Of a stretch of 64,000 nt of DNA, positions 25,632 through 35,300 are shown piece by piece (the stretch's first letter is position 1; each line of letters starts with the position of its first letter). Below the pieces are notes generated by a model. It saw nothing but the letters and a program-made list of their open reading frames with translations, did no database searches and was not told the DNA's origin. The DNA lies in assembly GCF_902506345.1 (NCBI RefSeq), contig NZ_LR733413.1:1247567-1311566 (forward strand). The letters are read 5' to 3'. A program made the translations under genes and the position numbers. The DNA is from Flavobacterium sp. 9R. GTDB lineage: Bacteria; Bacteroidota; Bacteroidia; Flavobacteriales; Flavobacteriaceae.

Positions 25632-26658
25632 TATCGAGACCTTAGATTTAGAAGACGAATTATTTGAACACTATCGTTTTGAGGTTCCCAAAGGGCAAGC
25701 CATTTTGAGAATCGATAAGTATTTGATGAATTTAATTCAGAATGCTACCCGAAATAAAATTCAGAATGCTGCCACGGATGGGAATATTTTTGTAAATGAT
25801 ATTCCTGTAAAATCCAATTACAAAGTCAAGCCTTTTGATGTAATAACGGTGATGTTGTCGCATCCGCCATTTGAGAATCATATTCTTCCAGAAGATCTTC
25901 CTTTGAATATTGTTTATGAAGATGCTGCTTTGTTATTGGTGAATAAAGATCCAGGAATGGTGGTACATCCTGGTCACGGCAATTATACTGGTACTTTAGT
26001 GAATGCCTTGGCACATCATTTTGATAATTTGCCAATGAATAGTAGCGAGCGTCCTGGATTGGTGCATCGCATTGATAAAGATACTTCAGGATTGTTAGTA
26101 GTTGCAAAAACAGAAGCAGCTATGACACATTTGGCAAAACAATTTGAGGCCAAAACTACAGAGCGTGAATATATTGCTTTGGTTTGGGGAAATGTTGTTG
26201 CTGAAAGTGGAACCATAGAAGGAAACCTAGCACGTCACTTAAAAGATAGAATGCAAATGGCTGTTTTTGATGATCCAGAAATTGGAAAACCAGCTATTAC
26301 TCATTATAAAGTGTTGGAACGTTTTGGTTACGTTACTTTGATTTCTTGTCAGTTAGAAACAGGAAGAACTCACCAGATTAGAGCACATATGAAACATATT
26401 GGGCATCCGTTGTTTAATGATGAACGTTATGGAGGGCATTTGATACTAAAAGGTACAACGTTTACAAAATACAAGCAGTTTATAGAAAATTGCTTTAAAG
26501 CCTTACCGAGACAAGCTTTGCATGCTAAAACATTAGGTTTTGTACATCCTACTACAGGAGAAATGATGCGTTTCGACACAGAAATACCAGCAGATTTTCA
26601 GGATTGTATTGATAGATGGCGCAATTACTGCAAGACGCACGAAACTAGCGAAGAATAA
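25621..26658 (+). CDS. RluA-family 23S rRNA pseudouridine synthase (RluD-like)
   Basis: A 345-residue enzyme that converts uridines in rRNA to pseudouridine. An N-terminal S4 RNA-binding domain (LRIDKYLMNLIQNATRNKIQNAATDGNIFVND) precedes the catalytic domain, which holds HRIDKDTSGLLVVAK with the catalytic Asp, then ETGRTHQIRAHMKHIGHPLFND. The S4 domain and length fit RluD, but the exact target uridines are not provable here. It is translationally coupled to the PASTA gene by the 11-bp overlap and ends at a strong terminator. Confidence 0.94.
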   Translation: MNNNIETLDLEDELFEHYRFEVPKGQAILRIDKYLMNLIQNATRNKIQNAATDGNIFVNDIPVKSNYKVKPFDVITVMLSHPPFENHILPEDLPLNIVYEDAALLLVNKDPGMVVHPGHGNYTGTLVNALAHHFDNLPMNSSERPGLVHRIDKDTSGLLVVAKTEAAMTHLAKQFEAKTTEREYIALVWGNVVAESGTIEGNLARHLKDRMQMAVFDDPEIGKPAITHYKVLERFGYVTLISCQLETGRTHQIRAHMKHIGHPLFNDERYGGHLILKGTTFTKYKQFIENCFKALPRQALHAKTLGFVHPTTGEMMRFDTEIPADFQDCIDRWRNYCKTHETSEE

Positions 26659-26661
26659 TAA

Positions 26662-26700
26662 AGAAAAAGGACTTGTAGTTTAAATACAAGTCCTTTTTCT
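26662..26700. terminator. Bidirectional terminator after the pseudouridine synthase gene
   Basis: A perfect 16-bp stem (26662-26677 and 26685-26700) with a 7-nt loop separates two converging genes. Confidence 0.85.
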
Positions 26701-26701
26701 T

Positions 26702-27091
26702 TTAAAGAGGTATTTTCTCGATCAGAATACTGTTTTGGTTTTTGTCGAGATAGGTACAGGTTTTTTCGATGATGTTTACGGTCCATTGTGCGATTCCGCA
26801 TTGAGCAGCTTGATGGCAAAAAGTCAAATAATCGGTTTGACCTTCTTGATGCATTACTAAAAACTCTATAAATCGTTCTTTATTTGCGGAAGTAGCTACT
26901 GCCAAAGTATCATAGGTTTCTGTTGCAGTTGTTCTGTAGTTGTTACTGCCAAAATATTCTACATGACCATCGGCAACAAAAGTATCATAACCTATAACTC
27001 CCAAATTGATTAAATCTTGAATGTACTTTGGGAAATCGGCACCTGATTTTACTTTATTATGCGCTTCTTTAATCTGAGCTATTGTAAACAT
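26702..27091 (-). CDS. DUF1398 domain-containing protein
   Basis: A 129-residue cytoplasmic protein matching DUF1398 (YbcV-like): IKEAHNKVKSGADFPKYIQDLINLGVIGYDTFVADGHVEYFG at the front, then a C-terminal helix-rich region with CHQAAQCGIAQWTV. Function unknown. It lies 12 bp after the thioesterase gene, so the two are probably co-transcribed. Confidence 0.85.
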   Translation of the reverse strand: MFTIAQIKEAHNKVKSGADFPKYIQDLINLGVIGYDTFVADGHVEYFGSNNYRTTATETYDTLAVATSANKERFIEFLVMHQEGQTDYLTFCHQAAQCGIAQWTVNIIEKTCTYLDKNQNSILIEKIPL

Positions 27092-27103
27092 AGACGGTAT
27101 TGT

Positions 27104-27538
27104 TTAAAGTGAAATAAAATCGGAAGTTTTTGGAAATGAATTCAATGCATCAACAACAATTTGAGGAGTGGGTTGGGCTAATTTTCTTAATTTGGTATCT
27201 ATCCAAGCACCATCTACGGTTATAGTCGCACACAAAACCTCGTCTCGGTAAAATTCATGTACGATAGACCAGCGTGAAGCATCGGGTTTCATTTTTGCAA
27301 TTTTCGTTTGCATAACAATGGTATCCGAAAGGTTAATCTCTTTTCTAAAAACACATTCTTCTCTAAATAAAACAGGACCAAAATGTTCGGTTTTCATCAC
27401 TCGCAACGTTAGACCTAATTCTTCTAAAATTTCAATACGATGTTGTGCGCCAAAATCATAATACGCACTGTGTCGCATATGAAAATTGGGATCTAAATCG
27501 GACCAACGAAAAGAGAGTTGTTTGCTAAATGTAGCCAT
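27104..27538 (-). CDS. Hotdog-fold acyl-CoA thioesterase family protein
   Basis: A 144-residue protein (from ATG 27538) with the 4-hydroxybenzoyl-CoA thioesterase pattern: FRWSDLDPNFHMRHSAYYDFGAQHRIEIL, with the hotdog-fold Asp near the N-terminus and the long helix. It probably hydrolyses an acyl-CoA; the substrate is unknown. The longer start at 27571 is rejected because a -7 box (TAATTTTG, 27576-27569) overlaps it. Confidence 0.85.
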   Translation of the reverse strand: MATFSKQLSFRWSDLDPNFHMRHSAYYDFGAQHRIEILEELGLTLRVMKTEHFGPVLFREECVFRKEINLSDTIVMQTKIAKMKPDASRWSIVHEFYRDEVLCATITVDGAWIDTKLRKLAQPTPQIVVDALNSFPKTSDFISL

Positions 27539-27727
27539 AAGTATGTTTTTTTCTTTTGTAATGAGGGGCAAAATTACGAATATATGTGGTTTTTTGGGGA
27601 GAAAGAATTTGGATTAACAGAAAGTTGTGTTTTTTACTTTAATCTGTTTTTGTGGTATTTTTTTAACTTGTTGGAAATAGGGATATTGATTGCTCTACTT
27701 TAAAATTGTGAATATCTATTTGAATAA

Positions 27728-27761
27728 TTTGTTCTTTTATTTGCGTTAAAATCTATCTTTG
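27728..27761 (+). promoter_or_regulatory. Promoter for the DUF4494 gene
   Basis: TTTG (27728-27731), a 22-bp spacer and TATCTTTG (27754-27761) match the consensus, leaving a short leader of about 15 nt. Confidence 0.45.
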
Positions 27762-27780
27762 GCTCCCTAAAAAAATCACA

Positions 27781-28341
27781 ATGAGCACAATTTGGTACGA
27801 ATGCAAAATAAAGTATAGAAAAACTGATGAAACAGGTGGGCAAAAGATTACCACTGAACCCTATTTGGTTGACGCTTTATCTTATACGGAGGCCGAAAAA
27901 AGAATCAATGAAGAAATGGCAGCTTACATCAGTGAAGAATTCAAAATTACCAACATAAAAGTAGGGAATTACGCTGAAATCCATCCGTTTGAGAATGCTG
28001 ATCGCTGGTTCAAATCGAAAGTTTCATTATTGGCTTTTGATGAAGAAAGTGGTAAAGAACGTAAATCGAATATGTATCTTTTGGTGCAAGCCAATGATGT
28101 TAGAGAAGCTTTTGATAATACGCTGATTGCGATGAAAAATACAATGGGAGAATATACTATCCCTGCAATTTCAGAATCACCAATTGTAGATGTCTTTCCT
28201 TATTTTAGTGGAGATGAGGATGAAGCAGAAGCACTAGAACGATTCAATGCACTTAAAGCATCTACGGTACCTACCTATGATACTTCTGCTTTAGAAGCTG
28301 AAGATTTGGTTGCCGAATTAGCAGAGACTAATGATAACTAA
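27781..28341 (+). CDS. DUF4494 domain-containing protein
   Basis: A 186-residue cytoplasmic protein. The segment WYECKIKYRKTDETGGQKITTEPYLVDALSYTEAEKRI is typical of DUF4494, which is widespread in Bacteroidota and of unknown function. The C-terminal ~40 residues are acidic and low-complexity. It stands alone and ends before a terminator shared with the TonB receptor gene. Confidence 0.85.
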   Translation: MSTIWYECKIKYRKTDETGGQKITTEPYLVDALSYTEAEKRINEEMAAYISEEFKITNIKVGNYAEIHPFENADRWFKSKVSLLAFDEESGKERKSNMYLLVQANDVREAFDNTLIAMKNTMGEYTIPAISESPIVDVFPYFSGDEDEAEALERFNALKASTVPTYDTSALEAEDLVAELAETNDN

Positions 28342-28411
28342 TAATACAGTAGCTTTTCATTTGCTTCAATTTTTTTATGTATCGCTATTTCAGGACTAAA
28401 TAGTTAAAAGC

Positions 28412-28448
28412 AAAAAAAAAACATCTCAAGTTTGAGATGTTTTTTTTT
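28412..28448. terminator. Bidirectional terminator
   Basis: The inverted repeat ACATCTC / GAGATGT (28421-28427 and 28434-28440) is preceded by A9 and followed by T8, between two converging genes. Confidence 0.85.
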
Positions 28449-28460
28449 CTTCTTTTTTCT

Positions 28461-31136
28461 CTAAAAATTAAAACCTAATCTAGCATAGTAGTAGGCTCCA
28501 CTAAAACCCATTTGTACGGCATCCCAGTAGCCACCAGCTTCCACCCAGTCATCTTGTTGATCTGGATAGATGTTGAAAAGGTTGTTGGCACCAATGCTTA
28601 ATTTGGTATGTTTTTGTAATTGAAAACCTAAGGTCAAATCCGTAACGATTTTTGCGCCATAAGTATCTGTTGCTGCTTTAATTTGTTCTGCGAAAGAACC
28701 ATAACCCGCCACATCTTCATACATTTGATAATCTAGCAGTTTAACTTCGCTGAATCTTGTAAAAGCCAAACCAGCATTAAACCATTTTCTGTCATAATTC
28801 AGGTTTAATCCAAATTTATTGTCAGGTGCTGAGGCTAGTAAAAAGGCTTTTTCTCTTTCGCCAAAGAAAATTTCTTTGTCTAAACTACCATTTTTTACTT
28901 TATCAATTTTCATATTGTTGATGTTTCCAACTAATGAAGCTGAGAAAGAATTGTCATTGATTTTCTTTTTCCAAGATAAAACAACGTCCAAACCAGTAGT
29001 TTTAGTGTCTACACCGTTAATGAAGAATTGCGCTTCATCAACTCCCAAATTAAAACTAGATGCATCAAAATAACCGGTAAGTACAATTCTGTCTTTTACA
29101 TTGATTAAATAACCATCTACTGTCGCTGTAAAATCTCCAAAAGTAGCGGTAAAACCCAAAGAGCCATTCAATGCTTTTTCTTCGTTTAACTTATTAATTC
29201 CAAAAGCTTTGGTTACTGGGCTATTGTTTGGTGAAAGTAAAATTTCTGAAGCCCCACTTGAAGAGAAATTAGTAAAACGCAAGTTATAATACACTTGTGC
29301 CAAAGAAGGTGCACGGAAACCAGTACTTATAGAACCTCTAAAATTGATGTTTTTAGATGCTTTTATTCTTGTAGAAAATTTACCGTTTAGAGTACTTCCA
29401 AAGTCACTGTAGTTTTCAAAACGCAAGGCGCCGCTTATTAGAAAATTTTCGGTTACGTCTAATTCGCTATCGGCATAAAGGGATAAATTGGTTCTATTTT
29501 TATCAACTTCGTTTTTAGGACTATAGCCAGGGAATCCTTGAGAACCACCAGGTCTTGCTTCTCCAGAAATAGGGTCGATTGGAGCAAATTGCGATGTAGG
29601 ATCAGTAATAGGTAATCCGTTGGTGTCATATGTTGCATAAGAACCTTCCTCTCCTGCAAAAATGTTGAATTTTTCTGTTCTGTATTCTGCACCAAAGGCT
29701 AAGTTCATTCCACTCAAAACTGAATCATAATTTTTGGAGAAATCAAAATTCATAGTATTTTGAATAAGGCTATGTCCACCTGCATCGAATTCGGTAGGAG
29801 AGGCTTCCTCTAACGAAGCATTAATGGTTCCTTTTACATAATAATGGAAAAGATTTTTTCCATAAGTATTACTGATGTCGATTTTCCAACCGCTAGCTGT
29901 TTTGGTTCTAAAACCAGCAGCAAAAGAATTGTCTACAATGTTTGAAGTGATTCTTGGGGTATACCCTCCAGGATAAATAGTTTCAACTACTCGTTCGCCA
30001 TCGTTTCTGGTAAAAGCATAAGCATCGGTATCTCTAAAGTTACGTCCTCCAAAAGCATAAAACTCTGAATTTTCTGAAACCGGAATGGCTAAATTTCCAA
30101 ATAAATTGAAACCTTGTATTTCGGCTTCGCCAAATCCTTTTCTGAAGTCAAAACCAGGACGCAAGGTTTTATTTTTACTCAAATATTCTGTAGTAAAATT
30201 GGCGTATCCACCTTTTTCTCCTATTGAAAGACCATAATTGGCAGCGATTTTTACTGAACCACCGTCAAAATTCTGATCTTTTCCAAAGCTATTTCCGTTT
30301 CCATTTTGATCCAATCTAAAACCTTTGGTGTTGGCAGTTCCATTAGGGAAATCTCCTTGGGCATTTGTATTATAAGCACCATAAGTAATCATTCCAGTTA
30401 CTTCATCAACATTGTCGTTAAGTACGATATTAATCACTCCAGCAATAGCATCAGAGCCATATTGCGCTGCGGCACCATCTCTAAGGATTTCTATTCTTTT
30501 GATAGAAGCAGCTGGAATGGCATTTAAATCGGTTCCAGTATTTCCTCTACCACGAGTACCAAAAAGATTGATCAATGACGATTGATGACGTCGTTTTCCG
30601 TTGATTAAAACCAAGGTTTGATCAGGTCCTAATCCTCTGAGCGATGCTGGATCTACGTGGTCAGCTCCGTCGGATCCGGATTGTTTATTGGCATTAAAGG
30701 AAGGGGCTACATATTGAAGAAGTTCATTGATTTCTAATTTTCCACTTTGAGTAGTCACATCTTTTACACTAATGATGTCGATGGGAACTGCTGAATTGAC
30801 AACGGTTCGTTTAGAGTTTCTTGAACCTACCACCTGAACTTCTTGCAATTCTTGTCCATTATCGTTAGTTAATGTAATGCTGAGTTCATCTCCCGATGGT
30901 GTTTTGGTAGTTGTTTTGTATCCTACGTAACTAAAAATCAATACTCCATTTGCAGAAATTTTGATTTTATACTTTCCGTCAAAATCAGTTGAAACTCCGT
31001 TTGAAGTTCCTTTTTCGATTACATTGACTCCAGGTATTGGGTTACCCTCGGCATCTTTTATGGTACCAGTAACTTCTCTTTGGGCAAAAGAGATAAAGGA
31101 GCAAAGTAAAAAAAATAGTAAAGTTATTCTTTTCAT
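28461..31136 (-). CDS. TonB-dependent receptor
   Basis: An 891-residue outer-membrane protein that imports a substrate with TonB energy. Order: signal peptide (1-19, ending SFAQ); carboxypeptidase-D regulatory-like domain (about 20-90, VTGTIKDAEGNPIPGVNVIEKGTSNGVSTD); plug domain (about 110-240, containing VLINGKRRHQSSLINL and RIEILRDGAAAQYGSDAIAGVINIVL); beta-barrel to the end, finishing YYARLGFNF with terminal Phe. No SusD partner adjoins it, so it is not a classic polysaccharide-utilisation pair. The ligand is unknown. Members with a similar plug are often annotated iron-complex receptors, which I cannot confirm. Confidence 0.95.
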   Translation of the reverse strand: MKRITLLFFLLCSFISFAQREVTGTIKDAEGNPIPGVNVIEKGTSNGVSTDFDGKYKIKISANGVLIFSYVGYKTTTKTPSGDELSITLTNDNGQELQEVQVVGSRNSKRTVVNSAVPIDIISVKDVTTQSGKLEINELLQYVAPSFNANKQSGSDGADHVDPASLRGLGPDQTLVLINGKRRHQSSLINLFGTRGRGNTGTDLNAIPAASIKRIEILRDGAAAQYGSDAIAGVINIVLNDNVDEVTGMITYGAYNTNAQGDFPNGTANTKGFRLDQNGNGNSFGKDQNFDGGSVKIAANYGLSIGEKGGYANFTTEYLSKNKTLRPGFDFRKGFGEAEIQGFNLFGNLAIPVSENSEFYAFGGRNFRDTDAYAFTRNDGERVVETIYPGGYTPRITSNIVDNSFAAGFRTKTASGWKIDISNTYGKNLFHYYVKGTINASLEEASPTEFDAGGHSLIQNTMNFDFSKNYDSVLSGMNLAFGAEYRTEKFNIFAGEEGSYATYDTNGLPITDPTSQFAPIDPISGEARPGGSQGFPGYSPKNEVDKNRTNLSLYADSELDVTENFLISGALRFENYSDFGSTLNGKFSTRIKASKNINFRGSISTGFRAPSLAQVYYNLRFTNFSSSGASEILLSPNNSPVTKAFGINKLNEEKALNGSLGFTATFGDFTATVDGYLINVKDRIVLTGYFDASSFNLGVDEAQFFINGVDTKTTGLDVVLSWKKKINDNSFSASLVGNINNMKIDKVKNGSLDKEIFFGEREKAFLLASAPDNKFGLNLNYDRKWFNAGLAFTRFSEVKLLDYQMYEDVAGYGSFAEQIKAATDTYGAKIVTDLTLGFQLQKHTKLSIGANNLFNIYPDQQDDWVEAGGYWDAVQMGFSGAYYYARLGFNF

Positions 31137-31320
31137 AAATTTTCAGTTAAGTTAGTATTTTATCTTTTTATAAAAGTATTAAAATAAATGTTAACTCGTT
31201 TAATTTTATTTACTTAAATTTTATTTTTGATGATTACTATTTAATGTTTCTTTGTTTTTTTAGATAATAATTCAATGAATGATTGCTGTTCTTGTATTGC
31301 TTTATTTGGTTGAAGTGTCT

Positions 31321-31358
31321 TTTATAGCCCAATTTTTAAGTTAAAATTGAGCTATAAA
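31321..31358 (-). terminator. Hairpin after the distal PorP/SprF gene
   Basis: A 16-bp inverted repeat with one mismatch (31321-31336 and 31343-31358) lies 15 bp past the stop codon. It has no strong T run after it, so terminator function is only possible. Confidence 0.4.
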
Positions 31359-31372
31359 AGCATTTAATTTTA

Positions 31373-32353
31373 TTAATTGACCGCAGGACAAAAACAATCG
31401 TAGCGTAGTTTTTTGCAAAAAACATCCAATCCGAGAGTGATTTGATGAAAACCACCGCTAGCAAATTGTATGTTACCCACAAAGGATGTATAAGTATAGG
31501 CAAACATTACATTTTTATAATTAACACCTAGAATTGGAATAAGGTTCTGCAGTTTTTGGCTGTTATTCGTACCGTAAGTGGCACCATCTAGGCTTCTTCT
31601 GTATGAAATGCCTCCCCACAATATACCTTCATTTAACTTTTTATATAGTTTTAAATTAATATCGACAAAACTCTCTTGGGTTTTTTCCACCAATTGAAAT
31701 AAAACGGAAGGCTCTACTTGTAATAGTTCCGTTTCACCAAAGATATAACCTGTGGAAAAAAGATATTTTCTAAGATTATCGGATTCAATATCGGTATACA
31801 ATTGTCTTTGATTGGCAACAATATTTTTTATTGTTGCGTGGGTATAGAAATTATTATATTGATAGGATAAACCCACGTCAAGATTAAAATAGGAATCCTT
31901 TAATTGTGCACCAGCTTGGGTAATAGGGTCAAAGATGGGACTAAATTTGGTCTCGTCAAGACTACTTTGAATGATACCAGCATTCATTCCAAATGATAAT
32001 TGATTCAATTCTGGACCGCTTTCATTGAGTGGTAGGTGATGGGCATAGGTTAGTTTTAATCCTTTTTGGGAATGGTATCCATTTCTATCATTAAAAACGA
32101 TTGCACCAATCCCTGAACGTTCACCAACTCCCATATTAAAACTAAGTGTTTGTAATCTTGGCGATTCTGGTTGTGAAGTCCATTGTTGTCTACTTGTAAG
32201 TCTAATTTTTGCACAATTAGAACTTCCAGCCATTGATGGGTGCAGTAAGTAATAGTTGTCTGAGAGGTAATCACTGTAGACAGCAATTCCCTCTTGTGCA
32301 ATTGTTAGTTGAGTTAGTAAGAGTACTAGTGGTAATATGAATTTTAATTTCAT
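31373..32353 (-). CDS. PorP/SprF family type IX secretion membrane protein (distal copy)
   Basis: A 326-residue outer-membrane barrel with signal peptide (MKLKFILPLVLLLTQLTIAQ). The family signature follows: YSDYLSDNYYLLHPSMAGSSNCAKIRLTSRQQW...SPRLQTLSFN, matching the 'NP.yaGs...l....R.QW' of PorP/SprF. In F. johnsoniae SprF is needed for secretion of the adhesin SprB. Here the gene lies 44 bp downstream of the 2672-aa type B protein, so it is probably its specific secretion partner. It is last in the five-gene cassette. The C-terminus (CKKLRYDCFCPAVN) is Cys-rich, unlike the proximal copy. Confidence 0.9.
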   Translation of the reverse strand: MKLKFILPLVLLLTQLTIAQEGIAVYSDYLSDNYYLLHPSMAGSSNCAKIRLTSRQQWTSQPESPRLQTLSFNMGVGERSGIGAIVFNDRNGYHSQKGLKLTYAHHLPLNESGPELNQLSFGMNAGIIQSSLDETKFSPIFDPITQAGAQLKDSYFNLDVGLSYQYNNFYTHATIKNIVANQRQLYTDIESDNLRKYLFSTGYIFGETELLQVEPSVLFQLVEKTQESFVDINLKLYKKLNEGILWGGISYRRSLDGATYGTNNSQKLQNLIPILGVNYKNVMFAYTYTSFVGNIQFASGGFHQITLGLDVFCKKLRYDCFCPAVN

Positions 32354-32397
32354 TGTATTTTTGAGGAGTTAAATTTGTCAATTTTTGTTTTTTGAGT

Positions 32398-35300
32398 TTA
32401 TCGTTTCAGCGAAAAGTGAGATTTAAACTCAACCATTTTACCATTTTCTTCAAAGATTACTTTGAACCAATAGTCAGTAGCAGGAAGGTCATTTCGATTG
32501 TAAGTTCCATCCCAGCCATTACCTTGAGGTCTAATTTCGTTTAAGAGTTTTCCGAATCTATCAAAGATGTATATCACAGCATTAGGTTGGTTTGATAGGT
32601 CACTAATATTCCAAGTATCATTATAACCGTCTCCGTTTGGTGTGAAGAAGTTAGGGAAATCAAGAGCATAAGCGTCCAAAATAGTTTCTTGACAACCGTC
32701 TAAATCTCTAATTGTTATTTGATGTGGACCAGGAGTTACTCCATTGAATATAGGTGACAATTGTATCTCTCCTTGGTCTAATTGATACGAATAATCTTCA
32801 ACATTGCCATTGCTAACACTAACTGTGAACATTTGTTCTTTTGAAAAAGAACGTGTAAGAATGTACGAAGCATTGGCAGATTGAGATGATTTAACTTCAA
32901 TTTTTACTTCTTTTGAACTACAACCTGTAAGCGTGTTGGTGGCAATAAGGGAATAACTACCCGCTTTATTCGCCACTAAAGTTGCGTTTTGTTCAAGAGG
33001 TAACACAGTACCATTAAAACTCCATTGGTAGGTATAACCAGTAGTTGGTAATGTGGAATCAATGATGTAATCCCTAATTGTAGCGCCAGAAATAGGGTCA
33101 ACACATATGATTCCGTCGACAGGTTTAGGTAGCACTTGTGGATTAATTGTAATTGTAATGGCTTCTATGGCCGTGCATTTAGATGCCGATACTATATTTG
33201 TTATTCTTGCGTAAACCATATAGCTAAAAGGGATAGCGCTCAAATAGCTTGATGGATTTGGTATTGGATTATTATTTAATTGAGCGTCATTTAAACTTGT
33301 AAAATATGTAATTTGATAATTGCTTACAGGGTTTGTTCCTAGAAGTATGGTGTTAAATGCTGTCAAATTTAATGTCATTTTTCCATCATTAGTGTCATCT
33401 GTATCACAGAAACTACTTTGAGCATTGGTAACACTAGTAGTTGCCGCTCCCTCTTCGACAATCAATTGCAAACTATTAGAGGTGCTGGAACAGTTTGTAA
33501 TCAAATTGTCTATTCTAACGTAAATGTTTTGACTAAATGCAGTTGTATTAGTATACAAATTGGAAAGAGGGTTTGTATTATTGATTGCATTTACTTGGCT
33601 ATCAAAATAGCTGATTTTATAGTCGTTAGGGTTGCTAACGGTATTCAACATCTCTACTGTTTTGTTTGAAAAGTCAAAAGTCATGAATCCATCAGTATTG
33701 GGCTCACAGAGTACATAATTAGAGACATTGTTAAAGCCTGGCAATAAATTCACTTTTAGAGGAAGTGTAACTACAGTTGCACATTTGATATCATTTGGAT
33801 TAGCAGGTGATGTACTTACTCTTACATAAATGTTTTGATTTACTGTCGTGTTGGTAAATTGGCTAGGGTTACTAATTCTATTGGATGTATTCCCGCTATC
33901 GGCATCAATTTTATTAGTATAGTATTCAAGTACAAGACTCATATCACCATTTTTGATTTCGTTTTGAGCTAAAGTCAAATCAAAAGTTGCGATACCTAAA
34001 TTGTTAGTACTACTATCACATAATTGCAATGTAGTAGGAGTAGTGTTTGGTTTTGGTAAAGGCATAACTCTCAAAGTAAGTGTCGTATAACTAGTACAAT
34101 TGGTTGTAGTATTTGTCACACTTACAAAAAGGGTTTGTGAATTGATTGTATTCGCAAAACTTGTAATATTTGTTATCGGATTGGCGTTAGCAATTGCTTC
34201 TGATTGTAAACGAAAGAATTGAACTTTTAAACTAGTATTTCCACCAGTAATTTCATTGATTTTTGTTGTCAAATCAAAAAGCTCAATCTCATTTCCAGAG
34301 GCATCATCGCACAACATATATTCTGTAGGCAAAATTGCTGTAGGTAAAGCAATAACATTAATTGTAAAACTTGTTACATCAAAGCATCCAAGTGTATTGT
34401 GAGTGACTCTCGCAAATACTGTTTCAGAGTTAGGGATTGTGTTGGTGTAGTTAGAAGCATTACTTATTGCATTGGTATTATTTATGGCATCTGTACTATT
34501 TTTGAAATAGGCAACAGTATGCGTACTAGCATTATTTACTCCTAGTATTTGTGAATCTAGTGACCTTAAATTAAAAGTCATAAAGCCGTCTTGATTATCA
34601 TCACATAGTTCATATGGTTTTGCCAAAAGAGTAGCAAGAGGCTTGGCATTGACTTTTAATTGTAGCGTTGTCAATGCGTAACAAGTAGTACTATTAGAAC
34701 TCACTCTCACATATAGCGTTTGATTATCTTTTACATTGTTATTATACAAACCAGTATACGCAAATACATTATTGATAGCATTTTGCTGTGTTTCATGAAA
34801 ACTAATGGTTACTCCTGTAGAGGAGTTTATTTCATTTAACAAAGTTGTGTTGCTTAAATCAAATATTCCAAAACCATCATTATTGTCATCACAAATAGTA
34901 AGGGCATTTGGTTGATTAGCCAATGGTTGTGTGTTTATGGTTACATTAACAGGTTTTATGTCTGTGCATATTGTACTTGAACCAACAGTACTTTTGATAT
35001 AGTAAGTACCAGAAGCAGCTATAGCATTAGGATTTGTTAGCGGAATGCTAGCTGCGGCATCGTTCCAATAGGTAATTGTACCTCCGCCAGTTGCCGTGAA
35101 GGCTGTTGTAATATCTACTGTTGCAGGAGCACAAACCGCTGCTGGACTAGTAACAGTAACTACAGGCTGAGGTTGCACAGTTATAGTGTAGGTCATAATT
35201 GGACCTGTACAAGGACCAAGTTGTTCTGCATACACTTGTATAGTTGCTGTAATTGCACTATTGGTGTTGTTTAATGCGGTAAAACTTGGGATGTTTCCAA